Assembly: GCF_004193775.1 (NCBI RefSeq)
Contig: NC_041012.1
Coordinates: 10,561,223 to 10,625,222, forward strand
Source: Glycine soja
Lineage: Eukaryota; Streptophyta; Magnoliopsida; Fabales; Fabaceae
DNA: 64,000 bases
Direction: 5' to 3'
Part shown: in pieces, positions 1-13,569 of the stretch
Position numbering within the stretch: the first letter of the stretch is position 1
Layout of the letters: each line of letters begins with the position of its first letter
The notes under the pieces: model-generated
Databases searched by the model: none
What the model was told of the DNA's origin: nothing
The model's input: the letters and a program-made list of their open reading frames with translations, nothing else
Translations under genes and position numbers: made by a program

Positions 1-2430
1 AATAATTATTTATAATTAAATAATAATATAAAACTATCTTACACAATCAATACATACCATTAAACTCAGACAATTAGGATGTGTAAAAAAAAGAATTAGT
101 AATAACTATCGGATTAGAAGTAACATAAAAAATGAGTTATTTTGTAATTTAAATAAATTATTTATAATATAATATATCATATTAAAAATATTATTGTTAA
201 ATGGGTGAGTTCATTAAATTTAATAGACTTTTTTTAAGATCTATAACCTAGTCTATTTAATTAAAAAAAACAAAAAAAAAACTTGAATTAGACATTTTTA
301 TTAAATAAATCGACCGAATCAAATCTTAAATGAATACAAGCAACTCGACGTATTCTCACCCTTGTCATGCATGACAATGATCATTAGCAATAGCTAGCTA
401 GATGGGTGTAGCATTGGTCATGTGGATCCCTTCAGCAAATAATTCCTCCTCGTGGCGGTGTTGCTACTCCTCAGTAGCTCCAAGCGGTGGAATTAATGCG
501 AGATAGATACTTACAAAAGTATTTCAATGCTTAAGTTAAGGTTTATATCGGTAGGTAATTAAGAAGAAAAATCATAATAATTAAATGAGTTACGAACGTC
601 TTATTTATATGATTCAAGTGAAGGTGGGTTACATGTACATTGACTTTAATTGAGCCACTTTCTCTCAACCACCTCTCACAAAGTGTAAGTCTCAAATAAG
701 AGATTCATTAAATTAAGTATAGAATATTTGAGATCCGACCCTATATAAGATATTAAGATGCATCCCTTTGTAGTTTTTTTTTTTTTTTTTTGATTGCTGC
801 ATAAGTGCATGCCTTTGTAGTTAAGTTTCATTTAATTTTTTTCCTGTACTTATGGAATTAGCCGCCACTAAACAAAAAAACATTACTGCTGCATGCCTTT
901 GTAGTTAATTTAACGAAGGTACTTCTTGCTTCATCCCCAATTGTTTTTTTAAAATACTTCATGAAAGAGCAGTAAAAAAATTATACAAATGTATAAATAT
1001 TATCATCAAAATTTTATTATATTCCTCACTGAGGTGGGCCTGACAAGCCCATCCTTCGTTTTGTTTTTTTTTTTTAATTGAATATGACATTAGGAATGAG
1101 GATTACTTTAAAATGGAATATTCCATAGCTAAAAAATTTGGAATATGTTGAAATTCTATAAGCCACTCATTGAATTAATGGATATTAACTGCCTCAGTCA
1201 CAATCTTCACCATTGCTCAATACAACTATTCCTTGTCAATGTTAGGGAAAACGATAGCTGCATTCATTTATAAAGAGATAACAGAGAGATGGATATAAGA
1301 TAGATTGCTCTTTTCTATTTTCTAGAATAGATTTTTGTGTGCACCTTTGACTAGAAATTAAAAAATGTTGATAGGTAAACCAACAATATCTAATATTGCA
1401 ATGACATGTTTCTCCATTATTGCAATCTAACATTAATTCTCTTCATGAACTTTATCGTAAATATCCCGTCAAAGGATCCTCTTTTTTAAAGAGATATTCG
1501 AAAAAAAAAAGGTTACCTATCAGATCTGATTTAATTATGTAGCCATAAAAATAAATAAATATGGCAAACATGTACAAGAATCTTGTTTGTGTGATAAAAA
1601 TACCTCTTGTTTGATAGTACTTTAGCAGTGAAAGAAAAAAAAAGGAATTGGGGATGAATCATGAAGTATACCTTCCTTGTTTGATAATTGATATTGCTTT
1701 AGCAGTGGAAATAAGTGACTTGGATGGATAATATTTGTGTGGATGTATAGTTTTCTGATTGTCTTCCTTTCGAAAGAAAAGGAAACTTAAAAAAAAAAAA
1801 AAAAACAACAAAGTAACTTTGTATGTTTGAATGAATTAGATTTTTCCAAATTAAAATACATACGATGATGATTTAGTGCATGTCTGAATGTCAATTGAAG
1901 GAGTTCAAAAGTATTTCCATTCCTGAACTGACAAATTCATCTTTTTCTTTTTTCATTTTGTGTTTAGAATTCAAGAATGTGTATTGGAATTCTAAAAATA
2001 TTTTTTCAACTTTTATCCAAATATAGCCTTTAACCTCAAAAAAAATTTAATTCATTTCATCTTTTCATTTTTTTTCCTTATAAAATATTTGTTGAAAATT
2101 CACACGAATTTGTACTTTATAATAATAATTTCGTACCTTTTATCCAAATTCAAAATTCTAGAAAGAATTCGGTTATGCCATCAAAATATTTACAAGTACA
2201 AATTTGTATGATTGAATTTTCCGATAAACTTCAGTTGCTTTCCAAAACAGGTCCACGTTAATTGGCTGTGTACAACTTCATCGTCTTCCATTGGTGACAA
2301 ATATCCTCAGAAATTAAATAGGTCAGTTGTAAATGTGAATTTCAACTATCAAGCAATAAAAAACCATAACAATTTTATACAGAACAATTTCAAATATTTA
2401 CAAGCAAAAGAATTGTGTTAGCGAGCACTT
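1..2430. other. AT-rich intergenic DNA, no gene seen
   Basis: No reading frame here resembles a known protein, and the longest ones (about 60-70 codons) are low in complexity. The stretch holds poly-T and poly-A runs near 770-790 and 1788-1806. A short motif built around 'tgcatgcctttgtagtta' recurs three times near 757-775, 805-824 and 891-908. A possible inverted-repeat element is listed separately at 912-1680. The last 150-200 bases probably belong to the 3' untranslated region of the neighbouring minus-strand TRP gene. Confidence 0.5.
912..1680. mobile_element. Possible inverted-repeat (MITE-like) element
   Basis: The left segment around 914-943 (reading 'cttcatccccaatt' after 'gaaggtacttcttg') reappears reverse-complemented around 1646-1678 ('aattggggatgaatcatgaag', then 'taccttcctt'). 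Homopolymer T and A runs follow on the inner sides. The arms match over about 30 bases with a few differences and enclose about 0.7 kb without coding potential. This fits a non-autonomous terminal-inverted-repeat element, but I could not define a clean target-site duplication. Confidence 0.35.
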
Positions 2431-2686
2431 TATTACATCAATCAATTTACAAGAAGCAGCAGCCTCTCCACACAGGGAAGCATCCACATCATGAGCAAAG
2501 ATAATTTTTACATTTTGCATGTCATCATCACTTTTTACATGGTTGATAAACAGAGAGGCTTCATAAATGTTTTATTGAAAGCAAAAAAGGAAAAGACACT
2601 AATAACAAAAGTCAGAAACCAAGGCACCCTCATCATCCACATGGCCACTTGCTGCTGACAACCCCTGACCCTGGCCCTTATTATTA

Positions 2687-5600
2687 TTAAAAGGAGAAGA
2701 CAGTTTCAGTTTCTGGATGGTGCTTGTGCTGTGACTTAGTCTGTTGCTGGGACCAATATGCGTGGGCCACTAGAACCCTGTCCAAAAGTTCTTGGGGAAC
2801 AGGTTCACCCCTCCTTTGCTGAGGGGATATTCTTGCCGTGTGCACCAGTGTTTTCCATTTATCCTGTGCACAACCCCAAAAATCAAATCACATGTAAAAC
2901 ATTTCTCTGCCGTGTGATTGTGAGTTAGGTAAGGAGACCAAAATTATGATCATCTAAGTGGTCCTCCTCTTTTCTTTTAGATTCTATCACTATCTTGCAA
3001 ACTTGCAGTAGATTTTACAGAAAAGAAGAAACAGCAGGATAACTATGTTTTGGTTTGAAAAGGGTTTTGGACATTATAGTTTGTACTCATTTAGGTTTTG
3101 ATTTCTATGATTCACTTTTTTTGAATATCAATGGGGCTATATTTTCATTTTTGTGTGTCTTGCTCCCTAATAAATGGAAACTATAGGGGACTAGTACTTC
3201 ATCAAAATAAAGATCAATATGGGGATTGATTGATTAGGGACCAAAATCTGAATGGGTAGAAATTATAGGGACCAAAATATTATTTAAAACCTTAAGCTTT
3301 TATACATAAAATTCTATTTTCATTTTTGTAAAAGATTAGACATGCTAACCGAAAAGACCGAAAGAGCATCCTAGGCAAGCAAGTAATATCTGGTTACCAT
3401 AGTTGAAGAGTCATTTAAGCATAACATATAAAGTAAAATATATTGCCGTTGCCTTGCACAAGGGTCACAAAGGTTTTTACCTTCAAATCCACATATGTCC
3501 GATGATTTGCATTATCAAAAGCACAAAGCTTAACATCACGCCACCTGATTTTATTTTTTAAGAAAATAAAAACAAGATGTAAAGGGATTGTTAGAGGGAA
3601 TCTCTCCCGGCATCTACTCATTGAAAAAACAGCAGACAGACAATTATCTACCACCCACATACTAGCAACAAGATAGAGTACACACACAACCCATTAAATA
3701 TAATTGTCAAGCCAAACCAAGTCTAATGTAAATCTTACCTTCCAGTTCCTAGTTTTTCAACTGCTTGAACCAGTGCTTCTACTTCATCTACAGAAAAAGG
3801 CCTGCGTATTCGACGCTGGACGATCTCAGATCGCTTTGGCTTCTGGTGTACAGGTACCATAGCTAGTTCCTCATCCATTTCAGGAACAGTAACCAGTTCT
3901 TTGGAATCTTTCATATTTTTGTCAACAGACACATTGACAGGAGAAGGTGCTGAATCATGGTCACTTTCAAAATGTCTACCTAAACTGGTTACTTGATGCT
4001 CAGGTAACATGTCAGAGTTGCCTTGAATCCTCTGATGAATTACAGCTGGACTGGAGGGATACCTGAATAATGATTTTTAGATACAAAAGTTAAATAAATA
4101 AATAATATTTTATGAGATATAAATCTGAAATAATTTATACAAAAATATGCCAATGATGATAGAAACAGGAATGATTAAGCCTGTTCAAGTACAAAGAAAC
4201 AGCAACACTAACTGACAACCCCAGTTCCTACCATCTAGCTTCATTTGGAGGTTAAGCATTACCTTATTACAGGCTCAGTTATGTCAGCTTTAGGACGAGG
4301 AGAATGTGAAGCACATACAATCGGTAGGCTTTGTGAAGAATTAGGCTCCAGGGTGAAACCCAAAGCATCCAACTCGTTATGATGAGAAATTCCAGTTTGA
4401 AGTAGAGTTTTACTGTCATCCTTAACTTGTTTTCCCTGGAGAAAAACACCAATGTGCAATTCACCTCCAAGCACAGCAGTCACTGCATCCATCACTGTCC
4501 TCTGCAGACCAAAATGTTGTAAAAAATACAGCCCAACTGAACTTGAGTAGAAGATACATGCAAATGCAATGGATTATTGAAATGTAAATGCAACTTATAA
4601 ATTACACAAATGACATTCCTCGTGAACATCTAAAAATAGTAAGAAGATGGTATGTGAATGGCAAAATATAAAACTATTATACCTTCAAGGACCCAATTGT
4701 TGCAGTTTCTGGAACCTCTATAAAAAGCTCTGGCACTCTAAATGACTTGATCCTAAGATTCACTGGTTAAAAGAAAGACATTTACATGTAAGAACCCCTT
4801 TGAAGATATCGATCAAGTCAAAGAATACATAAAGAATTGCTCCCTCAATCTTCTCATACCATGAGAACCTATGCTTCGTAACGTCTGATGTTGGCATGCT
4901 TCCAAAGATGACATTCCAGGGTCTGCATGAAAGATTTGGACTTTATTTAACAAAAAGATTCCAGAGATCCGTAAGTTCAGAGGTTAAACAAAAATCAAAC
5001 TGAAACAAAGGAAGCCGTATAAGAAGGAAGCCATATGGAAGGATACCTTTGTGCATCCCAGGTGGTGAATCACATCCATCCTGATTCATACAATTCTCAG
5101 GTGAATAATAAATGCCACCTCTCCTGATCAATCCATTAGAGTTTGCAACAGAGCGATAATTAAAAAGCTTCCTCTTTTTGAAAGGAATATTCATCTGAGA
5201 ACTTTGGTGTTTATTGCAGTTCCTCTTGCTGAGGTAAGTTCGCTTCCAATCTCCATCTAAAATTACCATGTTTCCAATTTTAAAATATCAGTGAACAAGC
5301 TAAGCATGAGGGTTAAAGAAATAAGACTACGAGAGGGCCAGTAATCTCATCATAAGAATAGACTCACCATTGTTAGAAAGTGCATAATTCTTTGTTTTTT
5401 CAGCAACTTTCTGAAAGTTAGAAGCCATTCTTTTACCTATACAAGTCTTTGGCCTAAAGGACTTGGTTTCAGTATTTATAGGGTGAGTACACCCAGAAGA
5501 GTTTTCATCATCATCTCTACTAACTACTGGTACATTGTCACGACTTTTGGACAACAAGCTACAGGGAATCCTATCATTATACCCAGACAATTTGGCATTG

Positions 5601-6379
5601 CCACCTAAACTGATCAATGCAGGAGGATTTACATCCAAAGGGTCCTCAAAATTACACATGTCAATCCCACTACCAATTGGCACCTTCTCAAATTTATGCA
5701 ACTCATCCTTTCCTTTACTGGTATCGCCATCTAACTTGAAATCACTATCCTTTGGATAATCAGAAAAATCTAAATTAACTTTGCTAGTAACATTTTCCAC
5801 TTTGAAATGGCTATTGCTATCCACCATTTTCTCTGCAATGAACCTCTCTAAGCAACTAGAACTTGTCACTATAGAAGCAATCCCTACATCACCATCAATT
5901 GCAAGATGTGTGAATTCTTTCAAACCGCAATTTTTTTTGTTTGTTTGTGAAGAAAGACGAGAGAAACCACTGTTGTCACAACTTCCTTCATCAGAAATCT
6001 CAGATTTGGATGGTTTATTTGCATCTTGGCACTCTTTGACAAATCCACACTGATCCTTTTCTAATGATGTATCACTAGACATGGTTGGATTCTCTCTCTC
6101 TTGCAATAGTTTACCAGCTACGGTGGCCAATAAGTCAAATGCACACTTTTGATTGTCTTCTGCTCTTCGAAATTTAGCCCTCCTCTAGGAAACATTTTAA
6201 CAAAATAATTATACAAATTGTTTTCATGAAATCTCTAAGCAAATTGATAGTAATTAATAACCAGCCACACATGAGAAGCAGAACATATTGATATTTACCC
6301 TAGTTGATCGGGAAGCTCGCGGCATGGCCGGAGCCTGATAGCCATTAAATCCGTACTCTAACCTTTTCTGCAATACCAT
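2687..6379 (-). CDS. TRP: Telomere repeat-binding protein, TRP family (Myb/SANT, 684 aa)
   Basis: Nine coding exons, read from high to low: 6379-6299, 6184-5368, 5256-5047, 4922-4860, 4762-4683, 4501-4263, 4062-3739, 3544-3481, 2863-2687. Every junction has GT-AG ends, phases agree, and the total is 2055 bases (684 residues). The start MVLQKRLEYGFNGYQ and the following Arg-rich stretch, then CAFDLLATVAGK, match the family N terminus. Residues about 391-480 form the ubiquitin-like domain (IKSFRVPELFIE, SLKRTVMDAVTAVLGG, LLQTGISH). The C terminus (about 585-650) is the plant telobox-type Myb domain, with RRPFSVDEVEALVQAVEKLG, WRDVKLCAFDNANHRTYVDL and KDKWKTLVHTARISPQQRRG. Family members bind double-stranded TTTAGGG repeats in the nucleus. 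In the Myb domain, the residue after VKL is Cys, where I recall Arg in relatives. The exact paralogue number cannot be assigned. Confidence 0.95.
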
Positions 6380-6381
6380 AT

Positions 6382-7600
6382 CTTAGGAACCATGCCAAAA
6401 TAGATGGATCAAACACAAAAAACCAGCAATCCAAGACCCGTGATCAGATAAATGAGCACTCAATTTGAAAGCCTGAGAGTAAACAACCAAAGTAAAAGCT
6501 CAGATACATTACAGCGTACCCGTACAAATAAATATTAAGTATTTTACAATGTTTTACAATTTACATTACTGAATTTCGTTTAAAATGACAAAGTAAGCAT
6601 CTTAGAGAAAGACTAAAATTTGCATAATCCCACCCTTCCCTTACAGCAATTGGGTTCACCTGGTAGGGCATCTAAAAAAAAACCTTAAAAGACCTTAGCC
6701 ATAAAAAAAACAATAAAAAAAAGTGCATGTTTTCATCCCTATGATTTCAAGCATTTTTGTAGATATCAATATTTATAAAGAAAGCAAGTGCATTTTTGCA
6801 GTATCAGAACCAGATTCGGTAGAAACACCATTACTTGCAACGCAATCTTTGAGAGTTGAAAATTACTCCAACCATATCCTTAAGCCTCTTAATTCAGAGG
6901 AAGCTAATTGAGTAACTTCCACCGGATCCAGGCACGTTGATGACAAAGGCGACGAGAAAATCACGTTCAGAACACAGGATTACACAACGAAAACAGATTC
7001 AGATTCAGATAGGAAACTTTACAAAACAATTCAGAAAAAAAAAAAAAAAACCCTCATAACCGAGATTTGAGAACGTTCATGAGAAAAGTAAACAAAATTC
7101 AAACGTAAATCATAGAAGGGGTCTATGAAACAACGGAAGAAGACCGATCTCAGAAAATAACCAAAAGCAAAATTACCCGACAAAATCCAAATCCAAATCC
7201 CAAAGACAATCGAAGACCCAACTGAAGAAAAAAAAAAGTAAACGGAAAATTCTGAAGTCGCAAAATAACCGTACGACACAATCTCCAATATTTTTAATTT
7301 TTTATCCGGTAGCAATCAAAATCACAGTCATAGAAAAAATAAAAACTTTACATGCGTTGTCGGAAAAAAAATCCTCACCTGCTGTTCAGAGGTCGCGATT
7401 TTAACCAGACGAAGCGAAATTCCGGCGAATGTAAGATCGGCGAATTGTCGGAGAATCCGAAGTGAACTAACAAAAAAAAAAAAAAAACTAGTTTTCCATG
7501 ACAGAAACAATTTCTCTCATTTTGCTCGAAATTTCGGTTTGTTTTTTTCTCTTAGGAAAATGAATTGAAGAGAAAAGGAAAACAATTTGTTGCTTTGAAT
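6382..7600 (-). promoter_or_regulatory. TRP gene leader: 5' UTR exon and leader intron
   Basis: On the minus strand an acceptor-like 'cctaag' ends two bases before the ATG (intron edge at 6382). A strong donor ('aacag|gtgagg') lies at 7379/7378. The inferred leader intron is therefore 7378-6382, and the untranslated first exon runs from about 7379 up to roughly 7550-7600. Its sequence is richer in G+C than the surroundings, as expected for a transcribed leader. The intron contains a poly-A tract near 7036-7051. The start of transcription is not visible. The promoter should lie around 7600-7800. Confidence 0.55.
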
Positions 7601-7699
7601 CTCCAAAACCCTCTGAGAAACTACCCATAACCCATCCTTTGCTTAAACCCCAACGCATTATATGACCACCACCCCTGCCCACCGGTCCTACCGGTTATT

Positions 7700-10600
7700 A
7701 CACTTGAGTTCACCGGATATAGCAGGTTCAAAGTGAAAAACGTTGGGTAAGTACTAAGTAGGTAACTGCAAAATTCGTTTATTTATTTATTTTCATTTTA
7801 TTTTCCGTTCTATGGCCATTTTTTTTTATTTATTTTGAATTTGATTTCTATAATAATAATATGGGGTATTTTAGGTGGCATCATGACATCGAGCCAAAGC
7901 CGGTGGGGGTGGGTGGGGGAAGCGTCAATGCGTGATGCTTTTAGATTTTAGTCATGTATTACCACCTGGTTTTATGAGTTAAGGATAATATTTGTATGCA
8001 CCAAAAAAAAAAAAATACTGTACTTGTATTATAATTCATAAAAGTTTTTTTTTCTTGATTTAAAAATTATGAGTATTTTATTGCATCAGAAATTAATTTC
8101 GTTTGTGATGTAACACTATTATTGATTTTAAAAAAAAAATTAAACACAAATTTTTATACTAAATAAATTGTTGTCACACTTTATAATATATTTCTAAATG
8201 AAAAATTTTCAATATTTACTAGTTTAAATTTTACAACTTTTTTCGAGGTTACTAGATCTATCAAAGAGTAAACATTTTCAAGTGTTTTCTTTTCATAAAG
8301 TAAATGAAGTATAAAAATATATAGATATATAATTACTACTAATGTACCGGTTTGCTCCTGCAATCCAACTTTTCTAAACTTTTATGTAACACAAAAATAT
8401 AATTACTACTGAATAGAGAGAATGAGTTTAGTATCGAGAAACATGATAGAACCCTACTTATAAATGAAGGAGAGACTTGCTAATTTAATCATCACCATAT
8501 TCATAAATAACTACTTTTAACTATTATAGTTATCTCCTATATATAAATGTATAATCTATATCTCCCACGTTTAAACTAGTTTTCTGCATGATAAAATATT
8601 GAAAGCAAAACTTAATTGTTTGTTTAATTAAGTGGTTGAATAAGCAACTGTATGAAGTGTAGTTTGTTTATAATTAGAGTCTTAGAGATCCGGTTATGTG
8701 CATTTTCAAGTATATGTAAAATCATTATTGCTTGTACTTAATTCACTGCTAAAAAAACTAATCTAAACTTAATAGATAGGAATCTGTGTGATGATTGTAG
8801 ATGACATGCAATCCAATTCAACGGCAAAGCCTATAGCATACGTGTGGTGAAGCATTGTTACTTTAATTTATAATCGCCACTCATTATCACGTATCATTGT
8901 CAATTTGGCGTTTACAAAAATTTCAAGACCAATGAGAGGGAATTGTTCAACATAACGGCGTTTGGGGAATCTCCTTCAATACGTCATTACAGTGTAATCC
9001 TCCGTTTATTTTGTTACTATCATCTACTATATACGCAGAAAATTATCGCAATAGCCTCCTTTATTTACTGATATACACAGAAAATTATCTCAATAGTCTC
9101 ATTTATTTACTAACAGCTGCTTAAGATGGGTTAATTTAGTCTTATCAGAGAAAATTGCTAATTACACCCATCTTTTTGATAAACACACCCCAATTTTTCT
9201 TTTTAAATCTTAAATATCCATTATATTCTTTCTTTCATCTCTCACGCTCCCTCTCTAGCGCGTAGGCAACAATGGTAGTCAGAAAAATTGAATATAATGC
9301 GGCATGTGGACATGTGTCGGTCTCAAGAGAGAAGGACTTGGGTTTATCCTTACACGTGGCGGTGTGAGAGTGGTTGAACCACGTCCTTTGTTTCATTTTA
9401 GCCAAAAGTGCTTCATGTAATCCAATCCTCTAGTTATTTAATGTAGAGATAATGTGACGTCATTTTCAAATGGACACACTTGTTTGGGAATGCGTCTCTT
9501 TGATTTTATCCACAGTTTAAAAAGTCATACACTCCGCCTCCGTTACTATTTATCACACTTCAATTTCAAATAATCTTTTTTATATTAAAATAAATCCTAA
9601 TTAAAAAAGAGAATGAATACATTAATAAATAGTTTTAAAAAATAATAAATATCAATCACAAAGATAATTTTAAAAAGAGAGAAATATTAATGAAAAAAAT
9701 AAATTTATAATTATCAATTAAATTAATTATTTCGATGTAATAAATATTTTGGTGTTATAGATAAGAATGGAAATGATATATTTTAGAACATTATTACCCA
9801 CTTTCATTTTAAGTGTTGATTTTTTTATTAAAAAAATGTAGTACGTACTATTGTAAACATTTTCAAAAAAAAAAAATTGTGAAAATACTAAACTTAATTA
9901 CATAGAATCAAAATAAAAAAATTTTACGAAAATATAACAAGTTGTTTTTTAATGAAAAAATATGCATACATATAAAGTATTTATTCAACTTAGATGATAT
10001 TAACTATATCTTTTATATTTAATACACTTTTACTTGTATATATTCCTTGCATATATCATTTTACGCATTTATTCAAAGAAATAGTATCAGAACTCTTTTT
10101 ATTAAAGACATTTTAAAGTAAGTAAAGCTATGTATAATTTATTTCGCATTATGATCTTTACTTTCTAAAATTTAAATCTAGAAATAAATTTTACTTACGT
10201 ATTTAAAGACAGACTTACTGACTCACAGGAGTTTTTTATATATAAAAGAATGGGATGGTCAAATGATCATTAGAAGGATTTAATAAAAATGTTTATATAA
10301 ATCAGCGCACAAGTGGGAGATAGTTTGATCTGTTACATAAGAGTTAGTTCAGTTCATTCACAAACCACAAACCAAAGAAACTAAATTTTGATCATCACTT
10401 TGGAGAAAGTTAGTTCAACCAAACAGGCAACCTTGGAACGTAAAACATGTTGCCGTCTTACAATATAACACAATCAGTTATTCTTAGTCAATTACACATT
10501 AAATGTGTGCATCAGAATTCATTTTGTGATAACTTTGTAGTCGTCGCTATGTAGCTATATACAACTCTCTATTAAGTTTTGATAAGTTTTAAGTGGCATT

Positions 10601-13480
10601 GTTTATTTCCAAAATATATATATTATACTTTATTTTATTTTTTTTTCAACCAATTCTAAATATATAAAATTATTACAAACATTATCTTGGACTTTAAAAC
10701 TGTGTTACAAAAAAACAGGGAAAAAACTGAAAAGCATTTGTCCTTTACCAATTCAATTTGGTTGGGAAAGGGCTGTGGCACGTGATTAGGAGGAAATGCA
10801 AGCTGGCCCACGAAAGAGATAGCGTGTTAGGCCACTTCGTATTAATTTGAAGGCAAAGGAATCCATATTCCTTCCCCAAGAAAGCTGGAATAGCTTTTTG
10901 TATTTTTTTATTTTATTTTATTATATTATTAATATGAAATACTCATAGATTTATGGATCTCTAATTGGGTTCTCTCCTCTCAATTATTTTTTCACAAGAC
11001 TTAAACCACTTAAATATGAGATGTTACTTCATTATTACCTTTTGTCTTATTTAAAAATGATGTCATGGTTAGATAAAAAAATATTTAAAAATAAAATAAA
11101 GAATATGCCATGGTGGAATCATTAGATACAGATCTGGGTTCAGCTCACGGCAAATGTTATCAACCCCCGTGAATTTTGGATCCAAATAATTCATCCCCTA
11201 GAGGCTAGAGAAAACAAGCAATAAAGATTAAAGAAAACTTATTGAATAAAATCTGAAGCTGATTGTAAACACTAATTAATATTAAGAGAATACATAAAAG
11301 TCAAGACCATTTCATCATATATTGCATGAAAAAATTGCTGTCATTACATATTCGTATACAACCCAATCCTCTTCAAAATTCTTACCTTTGTTGGATTCTC
11401 CGCACCACTTAGAAATATATATTTTATGTAATACCATATTCCGATAATAAATACCGAGACAGGTAAGAATGGCAGTTCAATATAAATTTTATTAATTTCA
11501 AAGAAGTCACGAAAAATAAATACACCAACCTAGGACCTAGGTCAATCAAAAGTGTGACTGTGACCTATGAACTGACATTAAGCTGGAGTAAAATCAGGTG
11601 AGCTAGAGAAAGGAAAAAAATTCTACATAATAATATGATGGGAAGGAGTTTGGAAATGGGAGCTAGGCATCAAGTGTAGAGTTGGAGGGAGATTGAAGGT
11701 CACGTAACTTGAATATAATTTACTTGACGTAGAAGTCACATTCAGATCTCAATCACATATATCCAATGGGAAAAAAAGGAGAAAGAAGAAAAGTTGAGAA
11801 TGAAGTGGTTAGTAATAGTAGTATACAAAATACAAGTGCCTTGAAGTTCAGGGGAGTGCACCCTTTTGGGATCATGTTATGTACAAGTACAACCTACCAT
11901 TCAAATCAGACAAGGTAATGGTGTCAGGAAAGGAAAAAGGTGGGGACCGATTGAACAAACACATTGTTACAAATTCATGTGATTAATTAATTTATGATCT
12001 TAAAAGATGCTCTTAATGTAGGGTTGAAAATATTGCATTTATTTAGTCAAACCAATCAAGGGTTATGATCCATCGTAGTAATTTAAGTTGATGTTAGTTG
12101 CACTCAGCTACTGATAAAGGTAATTAAGAAGTGGGAGGTGGATTATTTACCTTATATAACCAGAAAAGAAAAGGCTGACATTAAAGAGTTATAATATCTG
12201 TAATCTGTACATTTTTTTATAATTCATTATTTTATCTCTTTCTCACATCCATCTTATGACATATTTATCTTTATTGTTTTCCTATTTCTCACTAATTTCT
12301 AAAAAAATACAAAATTAATTTACAATTATAAATTCTCAAACCTAAAAACAAGAAAGGGCACTTCCACTCTTGATCTGAACCTAACCTGAAAACAGGTCGG
12401 TGATTTATTTATTTATAGCTATCAGATTTGCGCAGAGTGGATTGTGCCTTGTTTGCTAAAAGTTAAACAAACATGGCAAGAAAAGTGAAAACTAAGGACA
12501 GAGGGGAGGAGGTATTGGTTTATATTTGGGGTGTGAATATATGTATATTAAATTTTTTCTGTTACAATAAAGCCTAAACCTTTAAATTAACGTAAAGAAA
12601 TTACCTTCAATTTTCCCATTTTTTCCCCCTAAGGTGCAATTTTTCAAAGGATAACTACACATTCCCATGGTCGTCTAACTCAATTGTTAAGAATGTCCCT
12701 AAGTTATTATAAACTTTTTGACAATTCGTTTCTCATTGATAAAATAAACGCTCATCAAAACAATCTGCTCAGACGGCTAAAGGTGGGTTGGGTAATCAAA
12801 TCTGTTGTTGATTAAACAATCTTTCTCTCTCATCAAACCAAAAAAGTGGCTAAAGGTATATTAATCATTGGACTAAGAGTCCCGCAAGGCACTCAGGTGA
12901 TATACGTATTGGTCTCAAGCTTTCAAGTTTTAACTGAGGGTTGGGTACATGGCCTGCCACAGGCTTCATAAGTATCAAACCTGCTCATTATTTATCTTGG
13001 GATATGAAGACTCATGAGCTTTCCTGTTCTATACTCGTATGCCTATTTTAACTTTTAGAATTGCGCATCTTACCCTTTCTTTGCTTTCAAGGTCATGTAT
13101 ATCCAATACTTCATCAGCACATATGATTTTTCTTTATATCTGTCTTTCTATAATATCATATAACCTACCATATCTATATTTGTCTCTCTTTCTCTCCCTT
13201 GGAATCATTCAGGTGTCCATGAATAATTACTCCTGTTTATATGGTAGCTCAACTGTTTTGCACCAGGCAAATTATTGAGAGAACCCTTCAATATTTTGCA
13301 TGTTTAATACTGCCTAAAAAAATTCACAAGACAGCAACGGATATATACAAGTTCAAGGTAACTCTTACGTTTTCCATCCATTCAAAACAAAAGAACATTC
13401 TGCGTGATGGAATCAAAATACTAACCTAGGCAGAAAGAGAACTGCAGATATTACAACGTACACAAGCAAACAAAACCACA
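7700..13480. other. Intergenic region, nothing coding recognised
   Basis: The part next to 7700 is the likely promoter of the minus-strand TRP gene. The rest is AT-rich with scattered homopolymers, and no ORF longer than about 80 codons looks like a protein. A stretch at about 9145-9420 is less AT-rich and begins with 'gctaattacaccca', which resembles the ends of other elements in this window. I could not find its partner. The last few hundred bases probably lie downstream of the ORP gene. Confidence 0.5.
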
Positions 13481-13569
13481 CACAAAAAAAAGATTTATTC
13501 TATGTATCAATAAAAAAGTTACATGAACTAGCTGTAGCATCCAAAAACCAAAAGCAAATTGAAACTAGT

